A stretch of 64,000 bases of DNA. Source: Sipunculus nudus. Taxonomy: Eukaryota > Annelida > Sipuncula > Golfingiida > Sipunculidae. This document shows positions 1 through 9,534 of the stretch, piece after piece. Positions within the stretch are counted from its first letter, which is position 1. Every line of letters begins with the position of its first letter. Location: assembly GCA_026874595.1 (NCBI GenBank), contig CM049316.1:20855839-20919838 (forward strand), read 5' to 3'. The notes beneath the pieces are model-generated. The model was not told the DNA's origin and ran no database searches. It saw nothing but the letters and a program-made list of their open reading frames with translations. Both the position numbers and the translations under genes were made by a program.

Positions 1-300
1 GCCCCCTGTGTATATTCTTTTTAGGGATCGATCCCACATAAAGTATTTTCCCCTGGGGGCGAGGCCCCCACCACGGGCCTTCCATGTAATTCCTTATGGG
101 GGCCTCGCCCCCTGTGTATATTCTTTTTAGGGATCGATCCCCCATAAAATATTATTCCCGGGGGCGAGGCCCCCACCACGGGCCCTCCATGTAATTCCTT
201 ATGGGGGCCTCGCCCCCTGTGTATATTCTTTGTAGGGATCGATCCCACATAAAGTATTCTTCCCGGGGGCGAAGCCCCCACCACGAGCCCTGTGGAGAAA
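1..300. repeat. GC-rich ~106 bp tandem repeat, cut by window start
   Basis: Three successive units start at about 1, 107 and 212. Each contains GGGATCGATCCC followed by a CCCGGGGGCGAGGCCCCCAC block. A fourth, clearly diverged unit runs on to about 360. The array is much richer in G+C than the DNA beyond 1 kb. Open frames across it on the minus strand follow from the low stop content of the repeat and are not genes. Confidence 0.85.
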
Positions 301-453
301 TTTCTATAGGGGTCTCGGCCCCAGTGGAGACCCTCTGTCGGGATCTGAACGATCCCCTAGTGCTTTGACATGCGTTGCACACCTGTGGCTTTTCCAGTAC
401 CGATGATATCCGATGAACACTCTTTAACCATTCACATGGGTCTCCGATCCCAA

Positions 454-567
454 CCAGGACTCCCCTGTTCCCCCCCGCCGGGCGATCCTACCCAGAACTC
501 CCCTGTTCCCCCCCGCCAGGCGATCCCACCCAGAACTCCCCTGGTCCCCCCCCCCCCGGTAAACCCT
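454..567. repeat. 38 bp C-rich minisatellite, three units
   Basis: Units start at 454, 492 and 530 with an exact 38 bp step. Each reads CCAGRACTCCCCTG followed by a C tract and a GGCGATCC segment. The C tracts vary in length between units, as expected from slippage. A related C-rich stretch lies near 636-655. Confidence 0.8.
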
Positions 568-814
568 ACTGACCTTTCATCTCTAACCTAGACGACCCAG
601 ACCGACCTTTCACATCCTACCGACTCTTCTTACCCCCCCCCTGCCGGCGATCCCCAAACCTACAACTGGTCTACTTCTGACTTGAACCACACAACCGACC
701 CCTGGTGGCCACAAGCCCACAACTCTACTACTTCTTGACATAAGGCAGAGGGAGGGGCCGCCCCCTCCCCCCCTCAAGTCCCCCCCTCCCCCACAGGGGA
801 GCCGTCTGGGAGCC

Positions 815-818
815 AAAA
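815..818 (-). terminator. Pol III T-tract terminator of tRNA-Asn
   Basis: On the minus strand a TTTT run lies about 19 bases past the tRNA 3' end, the usual RNA polymerase III stop signal. The duplicated flank at 1001-1040 carries a longer T run in the same place. Confidence 0.55.
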
Positions 819-836
819 GCGCCCATAGAGGTATAA

Positions 837-909
837 CGTCCCTGGGTGGGCTCGAACCACCAACCTTCCGATTAACAGCCGGACGCGCTAACCATTGCGC
901 CACAGGGAC
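837..909 (-). tRNA. tRNA-Asn (GTT)
   Basis: The reverse strand folds as a complete 73-base cloverleaf. The acceptor stem is GTCCCTG pairing with CAGGGAC. The D arm is GCGC / AATGGTTA / GCGC. The anticodon arm is TCCGG / CTGTTAA / TCGGA with anticodon GTT. The variable loop is AGGTT, and the T arm is GGTGG / TTCGAGC / CCACC. The discriminator base is G, no CCA is encoded and there is no intron. The D arm and T arm contain the A and B boxes used by Pol III, and a T tract follows. One G-U pair closes the anticodon stem. A tRNA-derived SINE head is possible, but no SINE body is seen and every stem is intact, so a functional gene is favoured. Confidence 0.85.
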
Positions 910-1392
910 TACATGCTTTGTGTACGTGAGTTTCTTATGTTATCATGAACAGGTACTGTTCCTTGATTTGATTGGCTGATGGAAAGTGTGACGTCACAGA
1001 CACAGGGGAGCCGTCTGGGACCAAAAAGCGCCCATAGAGCGCTCTCAACTGATAGTATTATAGAGCCGGCCTGCTTATATAGTAGGGTTGTGGACACATT
1101 TAATCTTTGGTGTGTGTGTTACTCGTGGAATGTTTGAGGCATATTTTTCCTAAAATTTTAGCAGGTATTTCGTAAATGTCATGTAGACCGTTGTCCGGCA
1201 AAGGGCTATTTTGTTGTGTTGACCAGTGCTGTATGAGGCAGCGCCCCCTATCGTATGTTACAGGAACTATTTTAACCATGTCCACAGAGGAGATATGTGT
1301 AACAGATTTAATATCTGAGTCAGACTTAGAATGACTGAATGCTGGCATCTTGGTGGATCGTGAAATATGTTTCGATAGCATGGAGTCTATCA

Positions 1393-1398
<6 letters not shown>

Positions 1399-1439
<41 letters not shown>
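1399..1439. repeat. (TA)n microsatellite
   Basis: A near-perfect TA dinucleotide run of about 40 bases. Open frames through it on the minus strand (IYIYIY) are artefacts. Confidence 0.95.
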
Positions 1440-1441
<2 letters not shown>

Positions 1442-2090
1442 ACATTTTTAATGATGGCATGTAAAATGGGCGTACCGAAAATATAAAGCCATATTTATTC
1501 AAGATAGGGCTGGTTCGAAATTTACCATTGTGGAACATCTGCGATTTATTAATTCATCAACCCGGTCTCGTTCTTACGTGGGATAAATGGTGAGTCTGTA
1601 TCCTGCATATATGAAATACTGTATGTTTACGTATCGAAAAGTCCCGTGCATAGTTTGTCTGTAAAAGGCCCTGTGGCGGTGTTTTCATGTTACAGACCGT
1701 TGGACTGTGGGTCACGTAACATTAGCCTAGAACAGGACGGGAAAACTGTGATCAATAGTGTTGTTTACGTTATATCACATACCATACAGACGCTGTCGTA
1801 CAATGTCCTTTTAAGAAAACAACAAGCCGTACGTTTGAGACTAATATCTATTGTTAAGCCGTATAATAATATATATATCATCATCCTTTAAACGTACCAA
1901 GTGGGGGTTTTTTTGTATGTTGTTATACTCCACTTGCCTGGTTTGTTTTTACCTTAACATAATCTTTGTCACGATCACTGGTAAACAACATGATTAATCA
2001 GTCTAAACACAACTATTTTGCGTGACTCACAGTGTAACACGACACGTTGTTGTGGGTTAGTCTAAATGTTAAGCATACTTTCAGAAGGAC
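1440..2090. other. intergenic, no gene seen
   Basis: The stretch holds only short frames without domain signatures. The longest, on the plus strand near 1646-1891, would have to start at GTG and has no recognisable motif. Confidence 0.5.
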
Positions 2091-2096
2091 AACGCA

Positions 2097-2135
2097 CATA
2101 TATAAAGCCCCAGATCGGCCGCGTTTACTGTCACA
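2097..2135 (+). promoter_or_regulatory. TATA-box core promoter
   Basis: TATATAAA at 2099-2106 is followed about 25-30 bases on by GTCACACTGTC, which could serve as an initiator. It lies about 145 bases before the first ATG of the open frame at 2245. This is the pattern expected for a TATA-driven gene, but no transcript evidence is available here. Confidence 0.45.
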
Positions 2136-2244
2136 CTGTCTCTTGTGGTCGAAACGTGAGGGATAGGCTGCACCACGCACATAGTGGTGACATGTTTCAC
2201 TTCATTCTGCGTCTTGTAAACTGCGATTGGTAGTCGTACCAATA

Positions 2245-2520
2245 ATGAACGTGGTGGTTGTCGATACAGACACTGGGCTCACGACAACACACCTGGTGAA
2301 CAGGAACAACTGCGATAGGCGGTATCTTGCCAAAGAAAACGTGTTCGGAAAGGGAGGGTGTAGAAAACTGACCGTCGGGTCCGTCGAATGGGATAACTTG
2401 TTTTTCTCTTCCGGACAGCCATATCCAACACATCACTGCCATTTCCATTTCATGGGTGTGGACTTTTGTGGTTTGGAAAAGAGACACGTTATCTCCAAAT
2501 CTGACATCAAAGACAAGTGA
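2245..2520 (+). CDS. possible small protein or first coding exon, CUB-like fragment
   Basis: A 91-codon frame starts at ATG 2245, downstream of a strong TATA box, and ends at TGA 2518-2520. It has no signal peptide. It contains four cysteines and a segment (LFFSSGQPYP, then HHCHFHF) that resembles the start of a CUB domain, where a conserved YP pair precedes the second cysteine. The frame is short for a complete CUB domain (about 110 residues), so this may be one exon or a decayed copy. An overlapping minus-strand frame of similar length is also open, which weakens the case. It lies just upstream of the two secreted Ig/FN3 genes and on the same strand. Function unknown. Confidence 0.3.
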   Translation: MNVVVVDTDTGLTTTHLVNRNNCDRRYLAKENVFGKGGCRKLTVGSVEWDNLFFSSGQPYPTHHCHFHFMGVDFCGLEKRHVISKSDIKDK

Positions 2521-2856
2521 ATAAACGACACGCACCTCAAAAGACGACAAGGGGATCTACATCGAACGTGTTATATAACATACAGGACTACAATGGCGTG
2601 TAGTGCTTGGCACAACCACACTGTCATAATATATACAATTTACACTGCTGGTGGCTTTACAAACCAGGCGGCAGAAAATGAGAAGGTTATATTTGAGTTA
2701 GAGTTCCTTGGAGCGAGCTGAGAAACACGTAGATATAACAGCATACAGACTCATCAGCCGCACATACCCGCTTACTTCAGAAACATTATAACCGCGTAAA
2801 CATAATGCAATTTAGCGAAACTGCGTCATATGACTATATTTGTTTTGGAGGGACAG

Positions 2857-2890
2857 TTATATCACGTGGCTGCCGCACTACGAGTCAGGG
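2857..2890 (+). promoter_or_regulatory. TATA/initiator core promoter of first Ig-FN3 gene
   Basis: TTATATC begins at 2857 and a TCAG initiator sits at 2885-2888, about 30 bases downstream. The spacing and the sequence around the initiator (CGAGTCAG) match those of the paralogue at 4125-4157 (CGACTCAG). A CACGTG E-box lies between them. Conservation between the paralogues is the main support. Confidence 0.5.
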
Positions 2891-2948
2891 CGTGCAATGC
2901 GGGACGCTTGTGAGCAGCAAACGTACGAATAACGCGCTTTCGGCAAAG

Positions 2949-3776
2949 ATGACACCTCTGCTGCCGATGTTGCATCTGTTCACACTGTTGGCAGGCTGCC
3001 TTTATGTGATTGAAGGCAGTCGCAAAGTCACTTTCCATGACTACGCGTCTTACACATCAGATAGAAAGATGTGCTCCAACCCTTACCAGTATCGAATCGA
3101 GGCGTACGACAACAAGACACTGGAGTTCGGCGATGGTGACACGATCACTGTGCGGTGCCGTTTCGGATGCAATGTTCACAAGGAAGACCCTTGCCCTTCG
3201 GTTATGACCATGGGGTTCGGACTGTCTACAGGAGTACTCGAGCTGTTCAATATGTCGTCGCCGAGGGTGTTCGTAGAAAATTCCACCTCTGGACGGACGA
3301 ATGCCTTGTTCAACATATCCGCCGACGAACTGCCCAACGGATTATCTGCCGTGTATTGCGGCTGTGGCTGTTTTGTTTGCTCCGCCCTGAGAAGCAGCGC
3401 CCTTTATTTGAAGGTGGTGGACACGGGCGCCCCAAAGAAACCCTCGCAGGCACCGAAGCAGGTCACGAAAACTGTCAAAACTAATTCTGTGACATGGAAC
3501 CGCCCAACCGCTCCTGGAACATACCGGTACAAAGTGATCTACCAAAAGGTCCCTGACACAGTAAATCCACCGGGCAGCTCGGTTTACGATCCAACCTACA
3601 AGTGGGTTCCTCAGGTAGAGACCCACGTCCACACCGTTACCACCACATCTGCGAAGCTCGTCCATGCCGAGCCGTCCACCAAGTATCTCGTGTACGTGTC
3701 CGCAGAAGTGAACGGCACGAACCGTTGGTCCGCGATATCGCGAGGTGGTTTCATAACTCCCGAACCATGTCCTTAA
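2949..3776 (+). CDS. secreted Ig-like + fibronectin type III protein, tandem copy 1
   Basis: A single-exon 275-residue protein. The ATG at 2949 is chosen over an in-frame ATG at 2805 because it begins a good signal peptide (MTPLLPMLHLFTLLAGCLYV, cleavage near residue 23) and lines up with the start of the downstream paralogue; 2805 also lies upstream of the proposed TATA box. Residues about 45-157 look like an Ig fold: strand B DTITVRC (C70), strand F AVYCGCGC (C137, C139, C141), then strand G ALYLKV. Residues about 170-270 look like a fibronectin type III domain, with VTW (W183), YRYKVIY and a YLVYVSAEVNG...W segment. There are N-glycosylation sequons at N55, N101, N111, N122 and N255. There is no membrane segment after the signal, so it is expected to be secreted. 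I do not recognise the family; a role in recognition or adhesion would be a guess. The stop is TAA at 3774-3776. Confidence 0.85.
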   Translation: MTPLLPMLHLFTLLAGCLYVIEGSRKVTFHDYASYTSDRKMCSNPYQYRIEAYDNKTLEFGDGDTITVRCRFGCNVHKEDPCPSVMTMGFGLSTGVLELFNMSSPRVFVENSTSGRTNALFNISADELPNGLSAVYCGCGCFVCSALRSSALYLKVVDTGAPKKPSQAPKQVTKTVKTNSVTWNRPTAPGTYRYKVIYQKVPDTVNPPGSSVYDPTYKWVPQVETHVHTVTTTSAKLVHAEPSTKYLVYVSAEVNGTNRWSAISRGGFITPEPCP

Positions 3777-4124
3777 CACTATCTGAATGTCAAACGCGAT
3801 TTCATAGTCTTTTAATGTTTTATTTCATAATGGCCAATAACATGTTTTCTGTTCTTTTGTATTTACCGTGTTTCACGTACATCTGTGTTTACATTTAACC
3901 TATGCCGAACACATTTGATTATTTCTCGTATGTGTATCTTTTTTCGTTGTGTCGTTTGTATTTATACTGGAATATAATGGAATATGATGCCGATATTGTT
4001 ACGTCGCTTGCACCAGGAACATCGCCAGATAATATGAATCAGCAAGAACACGTCGGGTGATTATTTGTTTTGTTCTATGGGGGGGGGGTTCATGTTTCCG
4101 ATGTCACGTGACGGTACTCGCATG

Positions 4125-4157
4125 TTATATATGTGGTCGCAGCACGTCGACTCAGAT
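4125..4157 (+). promoter_or_regulatory. TATA/initiator core promoter of second Ig-FN3 gene
   Basis: TTATATA at 4125 is followed by a TCAG initiator at 4152-4155, giving the same 29-30 base spacing as in the upstream paralogue. The transcribed leader after it (GGGACGCTGGTGAGAAGCAA) is also shared with copy 1, so the duplication included the promoter. Confidence 0.5.
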
Positions 4158-4255
4158 CATTTTAAACGGGACGCTGGTGAGAAGCAAGCGTGCAGCAAAC
4201 GGCCTCCAGCCCTTACCGTTGACTGTAGGTAAGACAAACCAGGAAGGGAGACAAT

Positions 4256-5092
4256 ATGAGACCGCTACTGCCGTTGTTGCAACTGTTCACACTGTTTTTC
4301 TGCTTATATCTGGTTGAGGGCCGCCGCACCGTCACGTTTTATGATTACGGCTTTTATGGCTCGGAGGACAGAATATGCTCCGACCGTTACCAGTATTTGA
4401 TAGAGCCGTACGACAACGCAAATCAGGTGTTCGGCGATGGTGACACGATCACTGTGCGGTGCCGTTTGGGATGCAAGGAAAACGCTGTTCACAAGGAAGA
4501 CCCTTGCCCTTCGGTTACGACCATGGGGTTCGGACTGTCAACAGGAGTACTCGACCTGTACAATATGTCGTCGCCCAGAGTGTTCGTTGAAAATTCCACC
4601 TCTGGGCGGGTGAATGCCTTGTTCAACATATCCGCCGACGAATTGCCCAACGGGATATCGGCCGTTTATTGCGGCTGTGGCTGTTTTGCATGTTCGAAGT
4701 TGAGAAGCCGCGCCCTCTATTTAAAAGTGAAAGACTCGGCAGCTGCAACCAAACCCTCGCGCCCGGTGCAAGGTACGAAAACCGTCAAAACAAATTATGT
4801 GACATGGAAACGTCCCGCCACCCCTGGAAGATACCGGTACAAAGTGATCTACACAAGAGTCCCTGTCAGTGCCAATTCACGAGGCAGCAGCTCTGTTTAC
4901 GATCCAACCTATAGGTGGGTGCCTCAGATCAAGAGACACGTCCACATCGTTTACACCAATTCTGCGGCCCTCGTCCATGCCGTGCCGGCTACAATGTACG
5001 TGGTGTCCGTGTATGCAGAAGTTAACGGCACGAATCGCTGGTCCCGTATATCGCGACCCGGTTTCTTCAAAACACCAGACCCTCGCCAATAA
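4256..5092 (+). CDS. secreted Ig-like + fibronectin type III protein, tandem copy 2
   Basis: A single-exon 278-residue paralogue of the gene at 2949, in the same orientation and with the same domain order. The signal peptide covers residues 1 to about 22. The Ig-like domain has C69 in strand B and the YCGCGC cluster at 138-143. The FN3 domain runs from about 175 to 270 (W184, W262). Sequons at N103, N113, N124 and N257 are shared; the first sequon of copy 1 is missing. It has a three-residue insertion (KEN) after the LGC motif and lacks the C-terminal EPCP cysteine. The protein is strongly conserved between the copies over residues 60-155. Shared promoter and leader point to local segmental duplication, not retrotransposition. 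Expected to be secreted; ligand and function unknown. Confidence 0.87.
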   Translation: MRPLLPLLQLFTLFFCLYLVEGRRTVTFYDYGFYGSEDRICSDRYQYLIEPYDNANQVFGDGDTITVRCRLGCKENAVHKEDPCPSVTTMGFGLSTGVLDLYNMSSPRVFVENSTSGRVNALFNISADELPNGISAVYCGCGCFACSKLRSRALYLKVKDSAAATKPSRPVQGTKTVKTNYVTWKRPATPGRYRYKVIYTRVPVSANSRGSSSVYDPTYRWVPQIKRHVHIVYTNSAALVHAVPATMYVVSVYAEVNGTNRWSRISRPGFFKTPDPRQ

Positions 5093-5093
5093 A
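5088..5093 (+). promoter_or_regulatory. AATAAA poly(A) signal overlapping the stop codon
   Basis: AATAAA at 5088-5093 contains the TAA stop of copy 2 (5090-5092). If used, the 3' UTR would be only about 20 bases long. Copy 1 has no AATAAA at the equivalent place. Confidence 0.4.
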
Positions 5094-5099
5094 TCTGAT

Positions 5100-6045
5100 T
5101 GAATGTCGCAGTCGTTTTTTCATAATATTCCGTGCAAGGATGGTTTTCATGGACATTACGTGGTTTTGCTTTTGATTACCTTTCACCGCATGTACTATTG
5201 TTTTTGTTGTAGTTAGTGTTTTTTCATATCAGGCCATACAATAATGTGTTTGTCCAGTTCCGTTTTAAAGTATGCGCCTATATCAATCAATATATTTGTT
5301 TTCCACATTAAAAGATGTGCTGATTATATCTACTTGTCTTCGTGGTTTTTCTTTCGGTTATGGTACACGTTTGTATGTGTGCGTGTATGTGGACTTGTAT
5401 GTCGTCCGCTTAATATGATACTGGAATATCACCATCGCCTGTATGGTTACTGTACGTAGGACAACGCCCCACACGCCTCAAAACCTTTTTGCCCTAACCT
5501 TCCACCAGCGTACATATGCAGTTATTTAATGACGGTAAGCGAAGATGATATATGAGCTTTGGACGACATAACAAAAGTAGTGCCGTAGAGCTACCAGTAT
5601 TTTAGATATACATGTGATCGTAAAAAAACTATCATATTGCCGGGAAATGATAATAACTGGCATGATATATATCAGTGTTGCGCGTGGACGATATGTCCCT
5701 GTGGACGAAAAGGCACCACAGACGTTGATCACAACCGGATCACATTTCACAATGCTGCGGATGAACCTTTAGACAAAGATCACCATGATGCATTAAAACA
5801 GCCAGCACATTAACTTGTTTAGCACATCCGACTGCCTGGTCAGTCGTGCAATATTTTATACTGGACACAGAGCGCGTGAATCTGCGGTGGACGAAAAGAA
5901 CTGTGGACGAAACGTCCGTTACAATATTCCTGTGGGCGAACCGGACCTGTGGAGAAACAGGTGGTTGGACAAAGAGGCGAGCACAAAAAGATCTGGGGAC
6001 GAAACATCTATAACCCCTTTCAGAATATAGGTCACTATGATCTAA
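5100..6045. other. intergenic with degenerate CTGTGGACGAAA repeats
   Basis: No gene is supported. From about 5680 to 6005 the motif CTGTGGACGAAA recurs in degenerate form at irregular spacing (for example near 5698, 5886, 5905, 5948 and 5990). An open frame at 5815-6030 runs through these repeats and has no recognised domain. Confidence 0.45.
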
Positions 6046-6049
6046 TTTC

Positions 6050-7985
6050 TAATTTCCCTGGATGTACAGTTAGAAGTTTCTAGGTCCAACGGTTATGGTT
6101 TGTGCCCTTTTAACAGCCAGACCACTTCATTTGAAGGTCTCAACTAGATGACACCAAAATAATTAGAAAAAAACTAATTTCGTCAGTCTCAAAAATTTCT
6201 CAGTCCAACCAATATGATTTGTCTGGTTAACAGATGACTACATCTTTGAAGGTCTCAACATAGAGAAGAAAATTGTAAGTTAAAATTTGAAAAAATACAG
6301 GTAGTGCCACCATTTCTGTAGAAACTAAAGAAAGAGTCCATGATCAATTTATATGCAAAGAATCATGCTGATCAATGCATTAGTTATTCACCTACTTGAG
6401 TTTTTGTATCAAATTTTTAATATTCTGGGGGGGGGGGGGTACTTCGGAGCCCCATAGCTCCAAGGATATGGGTAACAGAGACCTAATTTCAGGTTTTTAA
6501 GGAGAATGTTCATGGACCTCCCAGGATATTAAGTTCGAAGATTCCAGGTCCAGTGGTTACGATTTGTGCCCTGTTAACAGATGACAGTTTCATTGCATGT
6601 CTGAAAAAAGAGAAAAAAAATTCGTGAAAATTTGAAAAAAATACAGATGGCGCCACCAGTCTGCAGGAAGTGATGGAACATCCCATGATCAATATTCATG
6701 CAAAGAAGCATGGTGATCAATGCAGTAGTTATTCAGATACTTGAGCTTTAGTATCAAATTTTGCATTATTCTGGGGGTACTTCGGAGCCCCAAAGCTCAA
6801 AGGATATGGGTAACAGAGACCTAATTTCAAGTTTTTAAGGAGAATGTTCATGGACCTCCCAGGATATTAAGTTTGAAGATTCCAGGTCCAGTGGTTACGA
6901 TTTGTGCCCTGTTAACAGATGACAGTTTCATTGCATGTCTGAAAAAGAGAAAAAAAAAATCGTGAAAATTTGAAAAAAAAATTACAGATGGCGCCACCAG
7001 TCTGCAGGAAGTGATGGAACATCCCATGATCAATATTCATGCAAAGAAGCATGGTGATCAATGAAGTAGTTATTCAGATACTTGAGCTTTAGTATCAAAT
7101 TTTGCATTATTCTGGGGGGTACTTCGGAGCCCCATAGCTCAAAGGATATGGGTAACAGAGACCTAATTTCAGGTTTTCAAGGAGAATTTTCATGGACCTC
7201 CCTGGATATTAAGTTTGAAGATTTCAAGTCCAGTGGATATGATTTGTGCCCTGTTAACAGATGACAGTTTCATTGCAGGTCTGAAAAAAAAGAGAAAAAA
7301 AAATCGTAAAAATTGGAAAAAATACAGGTGGTGCCACCAGTCTGCAGGAAGTAATGGAACATCCCATGCTAATATTCATGCAAAGAATCATGGTGAGCAA
7401 TGCAGTAGTTTTTCAGATACTTGAGCTTTATTATCAAATTTTGCATTATTCTGGGGGGGTACTTCGGAGCCCATAGCTCGAAGGATATTGGTAACAGAGA
7501 CCTTATTTCAGGTTTTCAAGGGGATTTTTATGGACCTCCCTGGATATTAAGTTTGAAGAATCCAGGTCTAGTTGTTACGATTTGTTCCCTGTTAACAGAT
7601 AACAGTTTCATTGCAGGTCTGAAAAAAAGAGAAAAAAAAATCGTAAAAATTGGAAAAAATACAGGTGGTGCCACCAGTCTGCAGGAAGTGATGGAACATC
7701 CCATGATAAAAATTCATGCAAAGAATCATGGTGAGCAATGCAGTAGTTATTCAGATACTTGAGATTTTGTATCAAATTTTGATTATTCTGGGGGGTACTT
7801 TGGAGCCCCATAGCTCCAAGGATATGGGTAACAGAGACCTAATTTCAGGTTTCCAAGAAGATTTTTCATGGACCTCCCTGGATGTCAAGTGTAAAGATTT
7901 CAGGTCCAGCGGTTACGATTTTTGCCCTGTTAACGGACGGCAAGACGCCCGGACAGATCGCTATAGCTCAGCTGAGCTAAAAACA
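6050..7985. repeat. ~340 bp tandem array, five good units plus decayed leading copy
   Basis: The marker ACTTCGGAGCCC recurs at 6441, 6779, 7121, 7461 and 7797 (the last as ACTTTGG), giving periods of 338, 342, 340 and 336. Each unit contains TTCTGGGG, GGTAACAGAGACCTAATTTC, a GTTACGATTTGTGCCCTGTT segment and an A-rich tract before GCCACCAGTCTGCAGGAAGT. The part from 6050 to 6430 is a more diverged unit. A single diverged relative lies at about 59765-59985. The frames inside it are not conserved between units, so it is not coding. Confidence 0.9.
7964..7979. other. 16 bp perfect palindrome at array end
   Basis: TAGCTCAGCTGAGCTA follows a GGACGGCAAGACGCCCGGAC segment and precedes AAAAC, immediately after the last 340 bp unit. 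A terminal hairpin followed by AAAA after GACGG-rich DNA resembles the ends of very abundant molluscan repeats, as I remember them. It may mark the 3' boundary of the element that carried the array. Confidence 0.5.
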
Positions 7986-7999
7986 TTGCTCTTTCCAGT

Positions 8000-8930
8000 A
8001 CTCTAAGGAATAAACGGTTATTCGAATAGTGATATGAATAACCCGTGTATCACATGTGAGGTAACCATTAAAACTTAACAATGCCGCTCAACTAAATACT
8101 CGCCTCCTGACAAATTGATTTTAATTCTAAACTAACGGTTCATTTCGTCGTTTGCTATGCGAAATCCGTTTAACCACCACCTGGATGTGCTAGGCAAACC
8201 CTCACGGATTATGAAGCCACACATTCAGATATCTTAAACAGTGGCGAGCAAGGTGTGGGCACACGGGATATTTCCTCGTTGTTAGATATACTTGCATGAT
8301 ATTTGGTCTCCTTAAAATAACAAGAGCTTAATCAAATGATTAAGTGGGGGAAGTGATTGAGAGCCATCTAAATCAGACAGAAGGGCACACTGATGGCAGT
8401 TTAATCACATTTTCCCCAAATCGTTCCCTAAAATCTTTTTGCTGAGAGTTCTTTGTGTTACATACATCAATGATAACGACAGCGGCGAATGGGCTCACTT
8501 AGTGCACGTTATAGGAGGTCAAAGATTATCTTTTCTTTTTACATATTAAGTTAAGGTCTCTTTGAAAGGACCTAAGCTACACCAAGTAAATATATAGCTT
8601 TTCATGGGAGCTGGTAGGAGATCTCCTCGGGCTTTCGTGTTACTTGTATAATCGTAGAGTTTGATAGTTGATAGAAATTGCATGGTACTTGGACAATACT
8701 TACACACCTACACGTGTAGGTTAAATAACTATAAACTTAAGCTGTCTGATCTTTTTCTAGGATGTGGTAATCATAACTTAGTGATGACTGCCATTGGAAA
8801 AGCTCAAACCTTACACGCCCCGAGATTGAGCCTTGGGAAAATTTGCCTTGCCGCCAATGCATGTCTAGGTCCCATTCACTTCTGGATGAAGAGTACTCAC
8901 CCTTTTGTTGACACTTTGGCCGGGTATCTC
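8000..8930. other. intergenic, no gene seen
   Basis: AT-rich DNA with stops in all frames and no repeat I can define. Confidence 0.5.
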
Positions 8931-8934
8931 AACG

Positions 8935-9020
8935 AAGAACCTGGCTTGAACGGTATTCGAACTCGCTATCTTACGGTCACAAGTCCAGCACCCAAAAATT
9001 ATACAACCACGCTCCACATT
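8935..9020 (-). repeat. tRNA-derived SINE-like remnant
   Basis: The plus strand contains ATTCGAACTCGCTATCTTACGG, which on the minus strand resembles a tRNA T-arm/B-box (GTTCGAAT) followed at tRNA-like distance by a decayed acceptor and D region. In translation it gives NGIRTRYL, a signature typical of tRNA-related SINEs, which explains the 8661-9044 open frame. It is strongly decayed and no SINE family is assigned. Confidence 0.3.
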
Positions 9021-9049
9021 TTGTGTTCAACCATCGGTCAATAGTAAAT

Positions 9050-9530
9050 AGATATACTTTAAGCATACCATTGCCCCGTGTTTCGTATTTATGTGTATTT
9101 TCATTTTGAGGCACATAACTATATGTGCGTCTTTATAGATGGTTATATTGCGTTACAAATACAAAGAAAATTGATGTTAGGCTAAAAACCACGATATTTG
9201 TTTGAATCGCTTCTTATACAACTTTACAGAAATAAATGGTTAATGTCGATTTTTATTGCTGTTAACAGGATAAAGACATTGTCAATAAAGCTAACAGGTC
9301 TTTACCATTGTTTATCAATGACTAATGTATTTAATATGAAATCAATATCTGATTAACATGTAGTTACAAGACAACTGTATCATAGGGAACGCCTTTTTAT
9401 AAACATACGTATTGTATGTACATGTCGATTATATTTTTATATGCAAGTAATATATAATTGGTTTATCGTTACTTGCTGGCTCTATTGTAGGTAAACGCCT
9501 TGTGTATACAGGTTTGACATGGCAGTTGTT
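9050..9530. other. intergenic, no gene seen
   Basis: AT-rich, with stops in all frames. Confidence 0.5.
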
Positions 9531-9534
9531 CTGT

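Larger units (their letters stand above)
791..1040. repeat. direct repeat of a tRNA 3' flank
   Basis: About 40 bp at 791-831, just downstream of the tRNA-Asn gene on its own strand, recurs at 1001-1040 as CACAGGGGAGCCGTCTGGGA plus a CAAAAAGCGCCCATAGAG tail. The second copy has no tRNA beside it in this window. The simplest reading is a remnant of a tandem tRNA-gene unit of about 210 bp whose other tRNA copy has been lost or replaced. Confidence 0.6.

Noticed and set aside
610-903. Minus-strand glycine-rich frame overlapping the tRNA
   Set aside because: Its beginning (MAQWLARPAVNRKVGGSSPP) is simply the tRNA-Asn gene translated, and the rest is C-rich repeat.
3342-3779. 145-codon minus-strand frame opposite the first Ig-FN3 gene
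   Set aside because: It is the shadow of the conserved plus-strand gene; the paralogue at 4256 does not keep the same antisense frame over that length.
8661-9044. 127-codon open frame as a gene
   Set aside because: Its C-terminal part (NGIRTRYL) is the signature of a tRNA-derived repeat in translation, it lacks domains and composition is ordinary.
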